Assembly (NCBI GenBank): GCA_033675265.1
Contig: JAUJYZ010000677.1
Location: 657,089-721,088, forward strand
DNA length: 64,000 nt
Source of the DNA: Actinostola sp. cb2023
Taxonomy: Eukaryota; Cnidaria; Anthozoa; Actiniaria; Actinostolidae
Direction: 5' to 3'
Shown: one piece after another, positions 34,769-46,204 of the stretch
Numbering within the stretch: position 1 is the first letter of the stretch
Layout of the letters: each line of letters opens with the position of its first letter
The notes under the pieces: model-generated
Told to the model about the DNA's origin: nothing
Databases searched by the model: none
The model's input: the letters and a program-made list of their open reading frames with translations, nothing else
Position numbers and translations under genes: made by a program

Positions 34769-35778
34769 CAAGTTTTCCAATAGTTTTTTATCAGGATTTT
34801 TTCAGTGATAAAAAGTGACATGTTTAAGTTATGCATGCCTTTGTTGGAGACTGTCACAATACATGAGAATCATATCGTTCTCGCTTGATATACGAGGCTG
34901 TAAATTATTCATTCTGCATGCTGTGTTTAGTTCAAATCTTTGTGGATTTAATATTAAAATATCGAATACAATTCAAATACAAAAATAATTTGTGTTGATA
35001 CTGAACACAAAACACTAAAGTCAAACCGGCACTTCCATCCTGATCGATGAGAACCCTGGTGGGTTGAAAGTTCTAGATGTACTGACGCTAACTGAAAGCT
35101 CCGGTCCACGAAGTTGTTGGAAAATTAACAAATTTATAAATTCAAGATACCAAAAAATATAATTAGAAAGCTTTAATAATTTGAAACCGAAAAGTTTTCT
35201 TCATCGAGTGATTTATGTGGAGCCGACTTCGATGAAAATTAAAGGTATGTAGTTTTAAAGTAAGGGTTTTTGAAATAGCTTTTGCTCTTATTTCACAGTC
35301 GCTCCGCTAGAGCGGCTGTTCGGCAGATAATTTGAGTGGGGATTTTTTTCTCATTTACAGTCAGGCCATTCTACTATATTTCTGGATGCTGAAAATAACA
35401 TATTGTAAGTACTGTTACCCTTTGTGAAACTGGTTTAATTTGTTTTACGGTCAGGTATATCACAAACGTATGTGTAAACAATATTCCAGTCGCCTCCAAA
35501 TCGAATCAAACTATCGAAGTAATTTTTTTTTTAATATATTAGCGTTAAACTTTGCAGGTGTTTCGAAGAATCAATAAAAGTCGATTACTGTGGAGAACAA
35601 AGTGTAGCGAAAGAATGCAAAAGTAATTTAAAAGTTTTAACTTTTAAGATTTTAACAATTAAAAATGTTGAACTTGTCTTAATAAAAAACAGCTAAAGTC
35701 AGAGACAAAAGTATATCTTCAATTTAAAATAAACGATGATATTTCGGTTTAATTTCAAAACCATTTTCAAAACGATCT
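34765..35778. other. Intergenic, nothing recognised
   Basis: No gene or clear repeat found between gene C and the foldback element. Confidence 0.45.
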
Positions 35779-36191
35779 ATTCACTCTTCTCACGCGTACT
35801 GATTTTTAAGACCAGCAAACTGGTTTCTTTCTGGTGCAAACAGCCTATATGATCGGAAAGAGTTTGTCTGAAAGAAGATTTCTGGAAAGTTTCGATGGTA
35901 TAGGATAAAATCTCAAAAAGTTATCGGGGATGCATGACATTTATAGACTTTAGTATGGGATTTTGCCGTCATGCGTTGCAAGCCTCGTTTTGATGTTTTT
36001 TTCAGAATTTAAATCGTTCATAACTTCGCAGAGATATATAATATTTCGTCATGAAACTTCTACATTATACTTATATAACTAATTTCATGACGAAATTATA
36101 TATCTCTGCGAAGTTATGAACGATTTAAATTCTGAAAAAACATCAAAACGAGGCTTGCAACGCATGACGGCAAAATCCCATACTAAAGTCT

Positions 36192-36222
<31 letters not shown>

Positions 36223-36304
36223 TAAATGTCATCCCCGATAACTTGCACCAGAAAGAAACCAGTTTGCTGATCTTAAAAATCAGTACGCGTGAGAAGAGTG
36301 AAAT
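35779..36304. mobile_element. Long foldback element (about 525 bp)
   Basis: The outer arms TTCACTCTTCTCACGCGTAC and GTACGCGTGAGAAGAGTGAA are inverted copies that continue through CAGCAAACTGGTTTCTTTC. An inner, nearly perfect inverted repeat (about 35940-36195, arms about 125 bp) includes TTTTGCCGTCATGCGTTGCA and TTCATAACTTCGCAGAGATA. The right arm also holds a short ATA/AAT triplet run. A transcript would form a long double-stranded hairpin. Confidence 0.8.
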
Positions 36305-36561
36305 AACGAAATATATATGTTATCAAGATGTGGTTCAGAGTCAGTAGTGCGTTATTTCCTAGTACACTTGTCCGGCCGCGCGGAGGGATTAGCTAAGCTC
36401 GTGCTTTTTAACGAGTATATAAATCACTCTACAACATAACGTGATACAGAAAGACCCCTGGAGTGTGAATGATCTTAAATATCTTTATTTACACTATGCA
36501 GCTCTCAGCTCTCGTCGAGCTTTAGAACTTTCCTTCCAATCTTTGTTTCAATGTTATCTTC

Positions 36562-36577
36562 CAAGATGGCGGCCAAC
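36562..36577 (+). promoter_or_regulatory. YY1-like motif upstream of gene D
   Basis: Same CAAGATGGCGGCCAAC as upstream of gene C, here about 190 bp before the start codon of D. Confidence 0.35.
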
Positions 36578-36766
36578 ACTTTTTTACATGGATACCGTGA
36601 CGTCACGGTTATCATGGTTAATTAATGTGACGACAGTTGAAGGCTTCTGGAATATTTTCAAATTAAGACTAATTGTTTTCGAATTTGAAGAAATTTGAAA
36701 AGTTTATCAAATTCTCTCTTTTGTCTTTCAAGTCAACAAAATCCAAACCCAAGAGCGAAAATAAGG

Positions 36767-39135
36767 ATGCTGACGTCATTTTTCGTCATCCTGTTGTTTC
36801 CATGGCTACGTGCTCTGACGGCTCAGACTTGTGGCTCCCCATATCACCAAAGTCATTTCAAACTCCAAGGTCACGTGATTAAAACCTTATCAACGTCAAC
36901 ATGGAAGCAATGTCATAAACAGTGTGCATCGCACGAAGGGTGTCACAGCATCAACTTCTACCAAAGTAAAAGGATTTGTGAGCTGAACAACGCTAATCAC
37001 TTGTCTAACCCTGAAAGTCTTGTCCCCTCAGCTGATGGTGAATACATAAACTATCATGAACGCCCTTCAGCCAAATGCAGCAACAAGCTATGCAGTGAAC
37101 CGCTGCAATGTGTGATTGACAAGGATGGAAGAGACTACAAGTGTCTACTTTGTAAAGGTAAAACTGACAAATCTGATTTCAACACGATTCTAGATTGAAC
37201 TCAACCAACATATATTTAAGAAACCAAGGCAGAAAATAGTTCTCATCTCTTAATTTTCAATACTTCAGTTTCGAGTTGTTTAGACACCGCTGTACTCTTT
37301 GACAAAAGACGCATTTGCTCAGGCTTACGGTGGCCGCACGGCTACGGGTCATGAAGCTAGCAGGGACATCTCACACTGAGAAACACGTAGCAGCGACAAA
37401 ATCATGTTATGTACATACGAGGGAATGTGTAGCGGGATATGTAGCAGCAACATAATCACAACATGTACACACCCATGAAAATATATCAGGGACGTGTCAC
37501 AGCGTGTAGCAGCGACATGTCCTTCCGTCTGAACTATTGTGTCAAAGCCATGAAGCAAGAGTTTGACAGATATTTTTTTCCTGGAACATGACCCACAAAG
37601 TTCGACCAGTTGAACTTCATGAGTGGGTGTGTGCTTGTTGCAATTGTGATATTGTCCCTGCTCTCCCTCCCTTTCCCTCCCCTTCCTCTTTGGAGAGCCA
37701 TGTTTAGTGCTAGCTTAGGATCTTGTGTAAAGAATCCCAGTAAGTTCACCCGATGATATGATTCTCTGAACGTTGAGTAACGAGTATTATAACATAGCAT
37801 TGATATAACGCGCGCTCTGATTGGCTAATTAGCGTGCGCGAGCGTGCATCCATAACTCAATGGACGCACGCTTACGTCATCGGCATAGCGCTCGCTCGGA
37901 AATCAATTGGAAAATAAAATTGTTTCATTTGAATTTGCAGTAACTATGTTATAAAAGGAATGGTCAACGCTTCAGCTGTGCGTCCATCGAGTTATGGATG
38001 CACTTGGTCGGCTGCTAAGCACTCAAGAAGCTAGAGTCGCACTCGGCTACGCCTCGTGCGACTCTTACGCTTCTCTCGTGCTTAGCAGCCTCCCGCGTGC
38101 ATCCATAACTCGATGGACGCACGCTGAGCGTTGACCATTCCTTCAATTAGCCACGATTATTGTTTCAGATGTTGAAAGAAAAGACATTCTGTTCTTTCCA
38201 CGAAGATCAACTGAAGACAAAGTTGTGTTGGAGAATCCCTTCTCTGCGATGTTAACAGCCTTTACAATCAGTTTCTGGGTCCAAGCAGACGATGCTTTCA
38301 ATGCACACTTCTTAATCAGTTATGCATCCAGAACCCAATTTAACGAGATCGTTCTTTATCTCATCAACAACACAACGAATTTGCAAATTGATATGACATT
38401 GACAACCAGGTAAGCATCTGTGTTTGTACTTGTTACTGTGAGGAAAAAAACACACAGTCTTTGCACCTATAGCTAGGACATCCATTGTAAATCGTGCAGT
38501 AGAACCTCTAATACGGACACCGAAGGCCGGCCAGTTTCACAGGCAGCCCAACCATTGCTGCATCTTGTGTGACGCGCACAGGGAGCCCAACATATACGTA
38601 GTGCGCGCTCTACCACAGGAAATCCATCAAAAAAAGCTGCCTGTGGTTGGGCTGCCTGTCGTTGGGCTGCCTGTCGTTGGGCTGCCTGTGGTTGGGCTGC
38701 ATGTGGTTGGGCTGCCTGTGGTAGTTCTTGTCTTGATATAGAGACTTGAATCATGTGTATTTCAGAAGCTTTCCTGATTCTTATATTGATGGTGAATGGC
38801 ATCACTTTGCTATTACTTGGGATAATGTTGCTGGTAGTTACCAAATCTTCGTCGATGGGAACAAGACATTGAACGGCAGCAACCTGCGTGTTGGTCACGA
38901 GATCGGAACTGGCGCCTTGGTTCTTGGACAAGAACAGGATAGCTACATGGGAGGGTTTGATGTTTCTCAGACGTTTCAAGGGAACATGACTAGCTTTCAA
39001 ATGTGGGATAAAGTTCTTCCTGATGCGTTCATATCAGCCCTTGCCAAAGAGTGCCACTCTGGGGAGGGGAACGTCATCAAGTGGTCAGATCTCAAACACA
39101 GAGGAGAAGGAGCTGTGAAGCTCATTAATAATTAA
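36767..39135 (+). CDS. Gene D: secreted PAN/apple-pentraxin-like protein (333 aa)
   Basis: Exons 36767-37157, 38169-38409 and 38766-39135 join in phases 1 and 2 to a 333-residue frame, all with GT-AG borders. Residues 1-19 are a signal peptide (one residue longer than in A). The PAN/apple domain and EGF-like segment are almost identical to A at DNA level. Exon 2 reads FFPRRSTEDKVVLENPF and AFTISFW. Exon 3 reads HHFAITWDN, LGQEQDSYMGGF and FQMWDKVLP. The Cys of the pentraxin signature is Ala here and the disulfide partner in AFTIS is Ser, so both are absent together. The two terminal cysteines found in A and B are missing because D stops at KLINN. Exon 3 is clearly more diverged from A and B than they are from each other. 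Confidence 0.85.
37955..38143. mobile_element. Foldback in intron 1 of gene D
   Basis: AAGGAATGGTCAACGCT with GTGCGTCCATCGAGTTATGG at the left is matched inverted by the sequence ending GCGTTGACCATTCCTT. The centre carries GCTGCTAAGCAC and its complement. The word GCATCCATAACTC recurs just upstream at 37850, so the element may start further left. Confidence 0.65.
38496..38530. mobile_element. Orphan Tigger/pogo-type transposon end
   Basis: GCAGTAGAACCTCTAATACG followed by GACACCGAAGGCCGG resembles the ends of the element at 40372-41368. No partner end was found nearby. Confidence 0.5.
38538..38721. mobile_element. MITE with amplified right end (15-bp tandem repeat)
   Basis: The left end is CACAGGCAGCCCAACCATTG. 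The right end is its inverted form, GGTTGGGCTGCCTGTG, but it occurs as about six 15-bp tandem units (GCTGCCTGTGGTTGG) from 38636. Related elements are at 42008 (one end) and 62823-63648. It lies just upstream of exon 3 of gene D. Confidence 0.7.
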
Positions 39136-39840
39136 TGAGGACAAAACCGAGGAAATAATCACTACCGTGAAGGAGGTTTGAGTGTGGTCTTAATTAGCAT
39201 GCAATTTGGTAAACTGTAACTTTGAATTTCTCCAAGAATTATTAATGGTTAGAGAATTAAGTTATATCACACCTGACTCGAAAACAATCAGTTATTCATC
39301 CAATTTCAGAACACCTCGAAGCTCGGCTGCGCCTCGTTTTCTCAACCTACTTCGGTGCTTTGTAATCGGAGGAAGAACGTATTTTTCGAGTGTTTGATCT
39401 ACTAATTACTTCCAAACCTAGCATGGAATTTATTTACAAGTTCAATTTCTAGCTAATTTCCAAACCTTGGAGATGAACACTTATCATAACATTCACTGCA
39501 TGTAGCGTACAACACAATACATGCAAAGCATGCATTATATGGCAAATGAGAAGGCGTCCTTAATTATATATCGGCCTATATTTACTCGGTGGGTTGCCTG
39601 TCGCACGCCGAGTTGAAAAAAGGGCTTTCTTTTCCTTACGGTAACAAATCGGCAACTCGGTACCACGGCGCATGCGCTCTGTTTTTATTGTTTCATTACT
39701 GGAGCCCGTCGAGTGAACGCTTATAGAGCGTCTTGTTTTTATTAATTGTTTCTCATAATTACAAAGGTTGCATGGATTATATTTTAAAACTGAAGCTGTC
39801 ACGTGATAAAGACACAAATCTGCTTCATATTCTTTGAAAA
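39136..39840. other. Intergenic after gene D
   Basis: No gene recognised. Possible 3' UTR of D at the start. Confidence 0.45.
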
Positions 39841-40001
39841 TAGAGTCGTTTTCGTATGAGTGGGAAACCTACGGTACCGTCAACACTCAAATGGCTTCCT
39901 TTCTGAACCAATCAAAAAGCGTGCAGATGCATCTCATCCAATCAGACTCTTTCAATACCGCACGGCACCATAACTTCCCCACTCATACGAAAACGACTCT
40001 A
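39841..40001. mobile_element. TA-flanked MITE (family GTCG, complete copy)
   Basis: TAGAGTCGTTTTCGTATGAG at the left and CATACGAAAACGACTCTA at the right are inverted, and TA sits at each edge. The same family occurs at 4475-4714 and 48367-48576. Confidence 0.85.
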
Positions 40002-40038
40002 TGCTAAATTTTCGTATTCATATTTCAAAATACACCGA

Positions 40039-40096
40039 TATCTTTATTAATAATGAATAATAATAATAATAGTAATAATAATGAATAATAATAATT
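40039..40096. repeat. AAT-rich microsatellite
   Basis: Run of AAT and AATG triplets with interruptions. Confidence 0.8.
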
Positions 40097-40176
40097 TATA
40101 TGTCGAAAATGAAACTGTGAAGATTACGTTATTTAGTCACGTGATAGTCTTTCAGTTTGTATATTATATATTTATA

Positions 40177-40363
40177 TACACCTATTCCAAATATCGTTGT
40201 CCGGGCCGAAAGCAACAAGCAAGGAGCTGACGACCGCAAAGGACTTTGGGAATCTCCTAATTAATTAAGTTATTCGTGGTAGTTGAGAAGTTATCCCTTC
40301 GAGCGTTGAATAGCAATCATTTGGAACTGTTCGGCGGGGACAACGTTGTTTGGAATAGGTGTA
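40177..40363. mobile_element. MITE with TACACCTATTCCAAA ends
   Basis: TACACCTATTCCAAATATCG and TTGTCC at the left are mirrored by GGACAACGTTGTTTGGAATA and GGTGTA at the right. Ends of the same kind occur at 49296-49570 and, alone, near 50126. Confidence 0.7.
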
Positions 40364-40371
40364 CAAAAGTG

Positions 40372-41368
40372 TACAGTGGAACCCGGTTAATACGGACACC
40401 ATCGGGACGAGACGCAGTGTCCGTATTAACCGGGTGTCCGTATAAACCGGGTCGGACAATTTACAACACTTACATTTTTAGCTGAAACAATGACTGCATG
40501 CCAATGGTAATCTGTTTATTTTTAGTGGGGAAACTCTGAATGCACGTATAATTAGCGATCACTTACAAGTTGAACGTGAGAAAGCACGGAACGTGCGTAA
40601 TTTTAATTAAAAAGCGATCAATTTACACATTGTCGTTGTTTTGGGAAAATAAAGTGTCCATATTTTACAGACATTTGTATAAGTTTCGGCTGGGACAAAA
40701 CAACATGTCCGTAATTTTAATAACCGGGTGTCCGTATTAACCGGGTGTCTGTATTAACCGGGTGTCCGTATTAACCGGGTGTCTGTATTAACCGGGTGTC
40801 CGTATTAACCGGGTGTCCGTATTAACCGGGTGTCCGTATTAACCGGGTGTCTGTATTAACCGGGTGTCCGTATTAACCGGGTGTCCGTATTAACCGGGTG
40901 TCCGTATTAACCGGGTGTCTGTATTAACCGGGTGTCCGTATTAACCGGGTGTCCGTATTAACCGGGTGTCCGTATTAACCGGGTGTCCGTATTAACCGGG
41001 TGTCCGTATTAACCGGGTGTGTCTGTATTAACCGGGTGTCCGTCCGTATTAACCGGGTGTCCGTATTAACGTGTCCGTATTAACCGGGTGTCTGTATTAA
41101 CCGGGTGTCCGTATTAACCGGTGTCCGTATTAACCGGGTGTCCGTATTAACCGGGTGTCTGTATTAACCGGGTGTCCGTATTAACCGGGTGTCTGTATTA
41201 ACCGTGTGTCCGTATTAACCGGGTGTCTGTATTAACCGGGTGTCCGTATTAACCGGGTGTCCGTATTAACCGGGTGTCCGTATTAACCGGGTGTCCGTAT
41301 TAACCGGGTGTCTGTATTAACCGGGTGTCCGTATTAACCGGGTGTCCGTAAGGCCGGGTTCCACTGTA
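40372..41368. mobile_element. Tigger/pogo-like non-autonomous transposon with internal minisatellite
   Basis: The left end TACAGTGGAACCCGGTTAAT continues to ACGGACACC and the right end is GGTGTCC...GGGTTCCACTGTA, with TA at each edge. Such CAGTGGAACC ends are typical of TcMar-Tigger/pogo elements (recalled). From about 40708 to 41350 the element is filled with some 37 copies of the 17-bp unit CCGTATTAACCGGGTGT, which is the inverted left-end sequence itself. No transposase remains. Confidence 0.75.
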
Positions 41369-41544
41369 GTACTATATCTATTGGCTAATTTTAACTTTAT
41401 TTGAATTATTTTGTTACGTCAAACGACTAAAAATATTGATACGCTTTTGAAGTCATACAAAATATGTGAGACAGGGAAGGGGAGAGTGGAGGACATAACA
41501 TCTCCCCCAGGGGGTGCTACAGGAGTAGCATTTAAGCCCATGTG

Positions 41545-44500
41545 TTACAAAGACGTTCTTTTCAAAGGCAGTCTCTCGTAAAACAACATGTAGGCCTGGC
41601 TCCTTAGTACTTTTGCTTCTGTTACCATAGTAACACGTGAGTCACTGACGTAATACCACTGCCCGTCACCAGGCCCCTCATGAGTGTACACGGCTGTCTT
41701 ATCTTTCTTCCAAAGTCCTTGGACGTATGAACTAAAGTCTGTGATATTTGATGGGTCTACGAGGTACGTTGGTTTGTACTTGGATCTGACACATGCCGTG
41801 TAATGACCACTGTTTAGACCGCCGCTATGCTCCACGACGCCAATCAGAGAGTACAGAACTTGATTCTCCGAGTCAGCTGAAATCTGAAAAATATACAAAG
41901 TTGTCGGACCTAAGTGGAAACAGTACGTATAATGAGCGGTCCAACATGACGACAGTAGGATAACCGGTAATTAAATGCAGTATCTAGAGGTACAACCATG
42001 ACGACCATAATAGCACAGGCAGCCCAACTATTCGTTCTGAGGATATTATGTGCGCGTCTTTTTGTGGTATTTATGGTACTGTTTTCACGTGACGTCATGG
42101 CGGCCATATTGGTTCCAGGGGTGCTTACCATTTACCCGGAAAAACCGGAAATTCCGGTTGGAAAAACAAATGGTGTGTGTCATTCCGATCAGAAAGTTCC
42201 GGAAATCTCAGCCGCTGTCTAGTGATTGAGGTAATCAACTTTTCCCGCTTTTTTCAGCTTTTCCGTAGACGCGTGTACTATTAGACCGAGTTTTCCGGAA
42301 CTTTCCGATCGGAATGGCACATACCTTTTCTCAACCGGAATTTCCGGTTTTCTGGGTAAATCGTTAGCACCCCAGATAACAAAGCATTCCCCCATTAGCT
42401 TCTCTTCGTACTTTAATCTCCAGGGTTTGACTGAAAACTGCCTATAACATTCCCCATTAGCTTCTCTTCGTACTTTATTCTCCAGGGTTTGACTGAAAAC
42501 TGCCTATAATACCACGTTATTGTCAGTGAACTCACCTCTCCTCTTCTGCAACAAAACGGTGCTAAATCCAGTATCAAAGGAAAGTCCACGTGCTTGGGAA
42601 CCTTTCTCAATCCAAAACCAACTTGCTGAAATCGTTTAAAGTGTAGCGTAAGCACGGGCGGTGTTGATGATAGTAATAACTGCTTGGTAGCTTCAGTGTA
42701 CACCACGGGTCTTGTTGTCTTGAATCTCGGGGCTGCCGCACCTTTGGTGGACTCGTCGTCATCTAATTAATACAAATTCAAAGGTTAAAGGAAATGTATA
42801 ACATCGCGAAAAAGAGTGCGTATGAATGAACTTTATTATACTCAGAATTTCATCAATTACAAAATAATCGTTTTTCAGGAAAGCTGAGCTTAAGCTGAGT
42901 AAATTAAAAATACAAAAACTTTACAAAGTAGATGTTGCTGACAGATGTTGTCAAGGGTTACTGTTGTCATGGGAAACTGTTGTCAAGGACTGTTGTCATG
43001 GGATATCGTTGTCAAGGGTTACTGTTGTCATGGGAAACTGTTGTCAAGGGTAGATTTACTGTTGTCATGGGATATCGTTGTCAAGGGTTACTGTTGTCAT
43101 GGGAAACTGTTGTCAAGGGTAGATTTACTGTTGTCATGGGATATCGTTGTCAAGGGTTACTGTTGTCATGGTAAACTGTTGTCAAGGGTAGATTTACTGT
43201 TGTCATGGGATATCGTTGTCAAGGGTTACTGTTGTGTATGGGAAACTGTTGTCAAGGGTAGATTTTCTGTTGTCATGGGATATCGTTGTCAAGAGTACTA
43301 TTGTCATGGGAAACTGTTGTCAAGGGTAGATTTACTGTTGTCTTGGGATATCGTTGTCAAGGGTTACTGTTGTCATGGGAAACTGTTGTCAAGGGTTTCT
43401 GTTGTGATGTAATACTGTTGTCAATGGCTACCGTTGTCAAGCAACGTTAAATGGAGACATGTATTTGAGGTTAGAGTTAATACCTGATGAGCTTCCTTGC
43501 TGGCCGTCTTCTTGTTCATCAGAACCTCCGTGACTCCGCTTACTACATTCCTCACATGCAAATTTATTTTTCCCTTCAAGAACTTCCGGTGAACAGAACT
43601 GACTCAAGCACGACTGTACAGAGCATTCCCCTGGGGAGGGGGTGTAAGGAGAACCTATGGTAAAACCGGTGGGGGAGGAGGAGTTCTCAATGTCACACAT
43701 GACGTCATTGTGTATTACAGGATTGTCTTTGATATCTTGTGTATTGCAGGTCTTCATAGAAGGACAGGAAGATGAATCACGTTGAAAGTCAACGACTTTA
43801 GACTCTTGGCTGTCAGTCAACCCGTTTACTTCAGATACGTTTTCGTCCGACTTGTCACAAAACGTCTCTTCCACAGACGTAAGTGGTGAGCCGTCTCCCA
43901 GTTTTCTTCCATTTACTTTTACTCCACTTTGTCTCATTTCAGTAGAACCTTGAATTCTCTCTTCTGATGCAAAACTATTTGGAGTTTGTTCAGTTCGTAA
44001 GTGCAAATTCTCCATCCCCTTGACATTCTCACTAGCTACACTTTCGTCACGTATACAATTCTTTTCACTTTTATCCTCATATGCTTGCGACGGAGTTCCA
44101 ATACTATTTGATTCAATTAATTCGTGATTTGTATCCTCGTTACTATGGTTACAGTTGGAAGAGTAAAGGTGGTTATGTCTCTCTTCATGTGACGACTCTA
44201 AACCACAGTCTTTGACGTTTTCAAAATCTTCTTCACCTCCAACAACACGACTGCAGGAAGCGTCAAGGTCGACTGTAGTGTTTGTATGATTTACAACGAC
44301 TTCGTTCTCACAATTCAATGCATTATTCGTCACTAAATTGTTCCCTTTTGATTCCTCACATATCAATGTTTCTTGTTCAACACTGCATCCCCTTTCCTCT
44401 GAATTACATTCGCTCACCGTAGAGTGACGTCCTTCACCTGTAACGTCGCTACTTTCGACTTGACAATTACCTTTTTCTCTAAGTTTTGAATTCTGACTTT

Positions 44501-46018
44501 GAACTTCATCTTGCTCCATAATGGCGTCTTTCTCTTCTCTGACAATTTCCACACAAGACGTTTCGCATACATTGGTTATTTCTGTACAAGAGATATCAGG
44601 TAATTTTGTATTACAATTCCGCACATGCGCAGTTCCATCGTCAATAATGACGTCATGCTTTTCTTCTCGCGTTGGATTAGAAATGACGTCACTTTGACAT
44701 TCCATTTTGGCGCCAAATAGTTCTTCCATCTCTGAATCCTTTCCAACTTTCTCATACTGCTCATGTGCGTTTTCTTGAGTAATTTCTTGACTTGAAACAG
44801 GTTTTTCTAGCTCCAAAATACTTCCTTTCTCGTCTTTGCTTTCAACAGCTGGTGTTTTTGGAGATTCTTGTAAATTATTGAATTCTGACGTCCTGTCAGG
44901 GATAGCTTTATCCTCGACTAATTCCAGTCCAGGTTTCTCGGTATTGCTTCCGGGAATGATGCTGTGCGAGCCTTTTTCCGGTGATTCTTCGTGTTGTGGC
45001 GTTACTTCCGTGTCAATCGTGTTTTCATTTTCCGATTCATCCCCGACAGACTCTCGTGATTGTTTCGTCCCAAGTGCGTCATCTTCGGAGGCAGATTGGC
45101 TTACGGTTCTTTGCTTTCCTTTCTTTCTCCCTTTTTTCTGTAAGAAAAAAACAACAACTAAACATACCACACGTCAGCAAAGCTACAACCAATCAGTGTG
45201 CAGGGTAGTCATTGAATATTATGGGCTATCCTAATGGTAGATAGTCCAGAACTGGTCCCAATTGTTATTTATCGCTCTGTCTGAAGAAACGCGCGCAGAA
45301 AAAGAAATCTGGGCCGAGGACAAGTGACAAGTGGGTAGAGTAGGTACATCATACCCTTTTCGCTTCTTTAGCTACTTTTTGTTGGTGTTTGCTGAGGGTC
45401 TGAGGTTTAGGTGACACTTCGCTGTCATCAGAATTGTTGTTCCTCTTTCCAGGAAGAGAAGCGACCACTTTGTTGGATTTTTGTTTCACTTTTTGTTCCT
45501 GGAAAAAGAAACAGCTTAGTGGTTTAGAAAGCATTCTAGGTGATTATTTGATGATGATGATGATGGTGATTCCATATATGGTTGTTGGTAGTGATGATGA
45601 TGGTGATTCCAAAGATGGTTGTGGTAGTGATGAATGGCGGTGGTGGTCAGTGATGATGATGAGGGTGATGGTTGCGGTAATGATGATGATGCCAATGATG
45701 ATGGTAGATAGCATTGATGCTGCTGTTTGATGGATGATGACAAAAGGGATGATTCCAAAGATGGTGGTGGTAGTGATGTTGATGATGGTTGCCGTAGTGG
45801 TGATGATAATGCCAATGATGATGGTGGTGATGATGGTCAATATAGCACTGTGATGCTGCTGATAGTAATGATGGATGATGACAAAAGGAGTGATGTTGAT
45901 GACAATAATTATGACATCATGATGATAGTTCTAGATGGTGATGATACAAATGCTGTTGCAAACAATAATAATAATATTATTATAATAATAATATATTATT
46001 ATATAATATATAATAATA

Positions 46019-46058
<40 letters not shown>

Positions 46059-46059
46059 T

Positions 46060-46099
<40 letters not shown>

Positions 46100-46120
46100 T
46101 TAATAATAATAATAATAATA

Positions 46121-46204
<84 letters not shown>

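Noticed and set aside
42932..43412. Open frames with CCHGKLLSR repeats
   Set aside because: Artefacts of the GTTGTCATGGG minisatellite in a protease intron.
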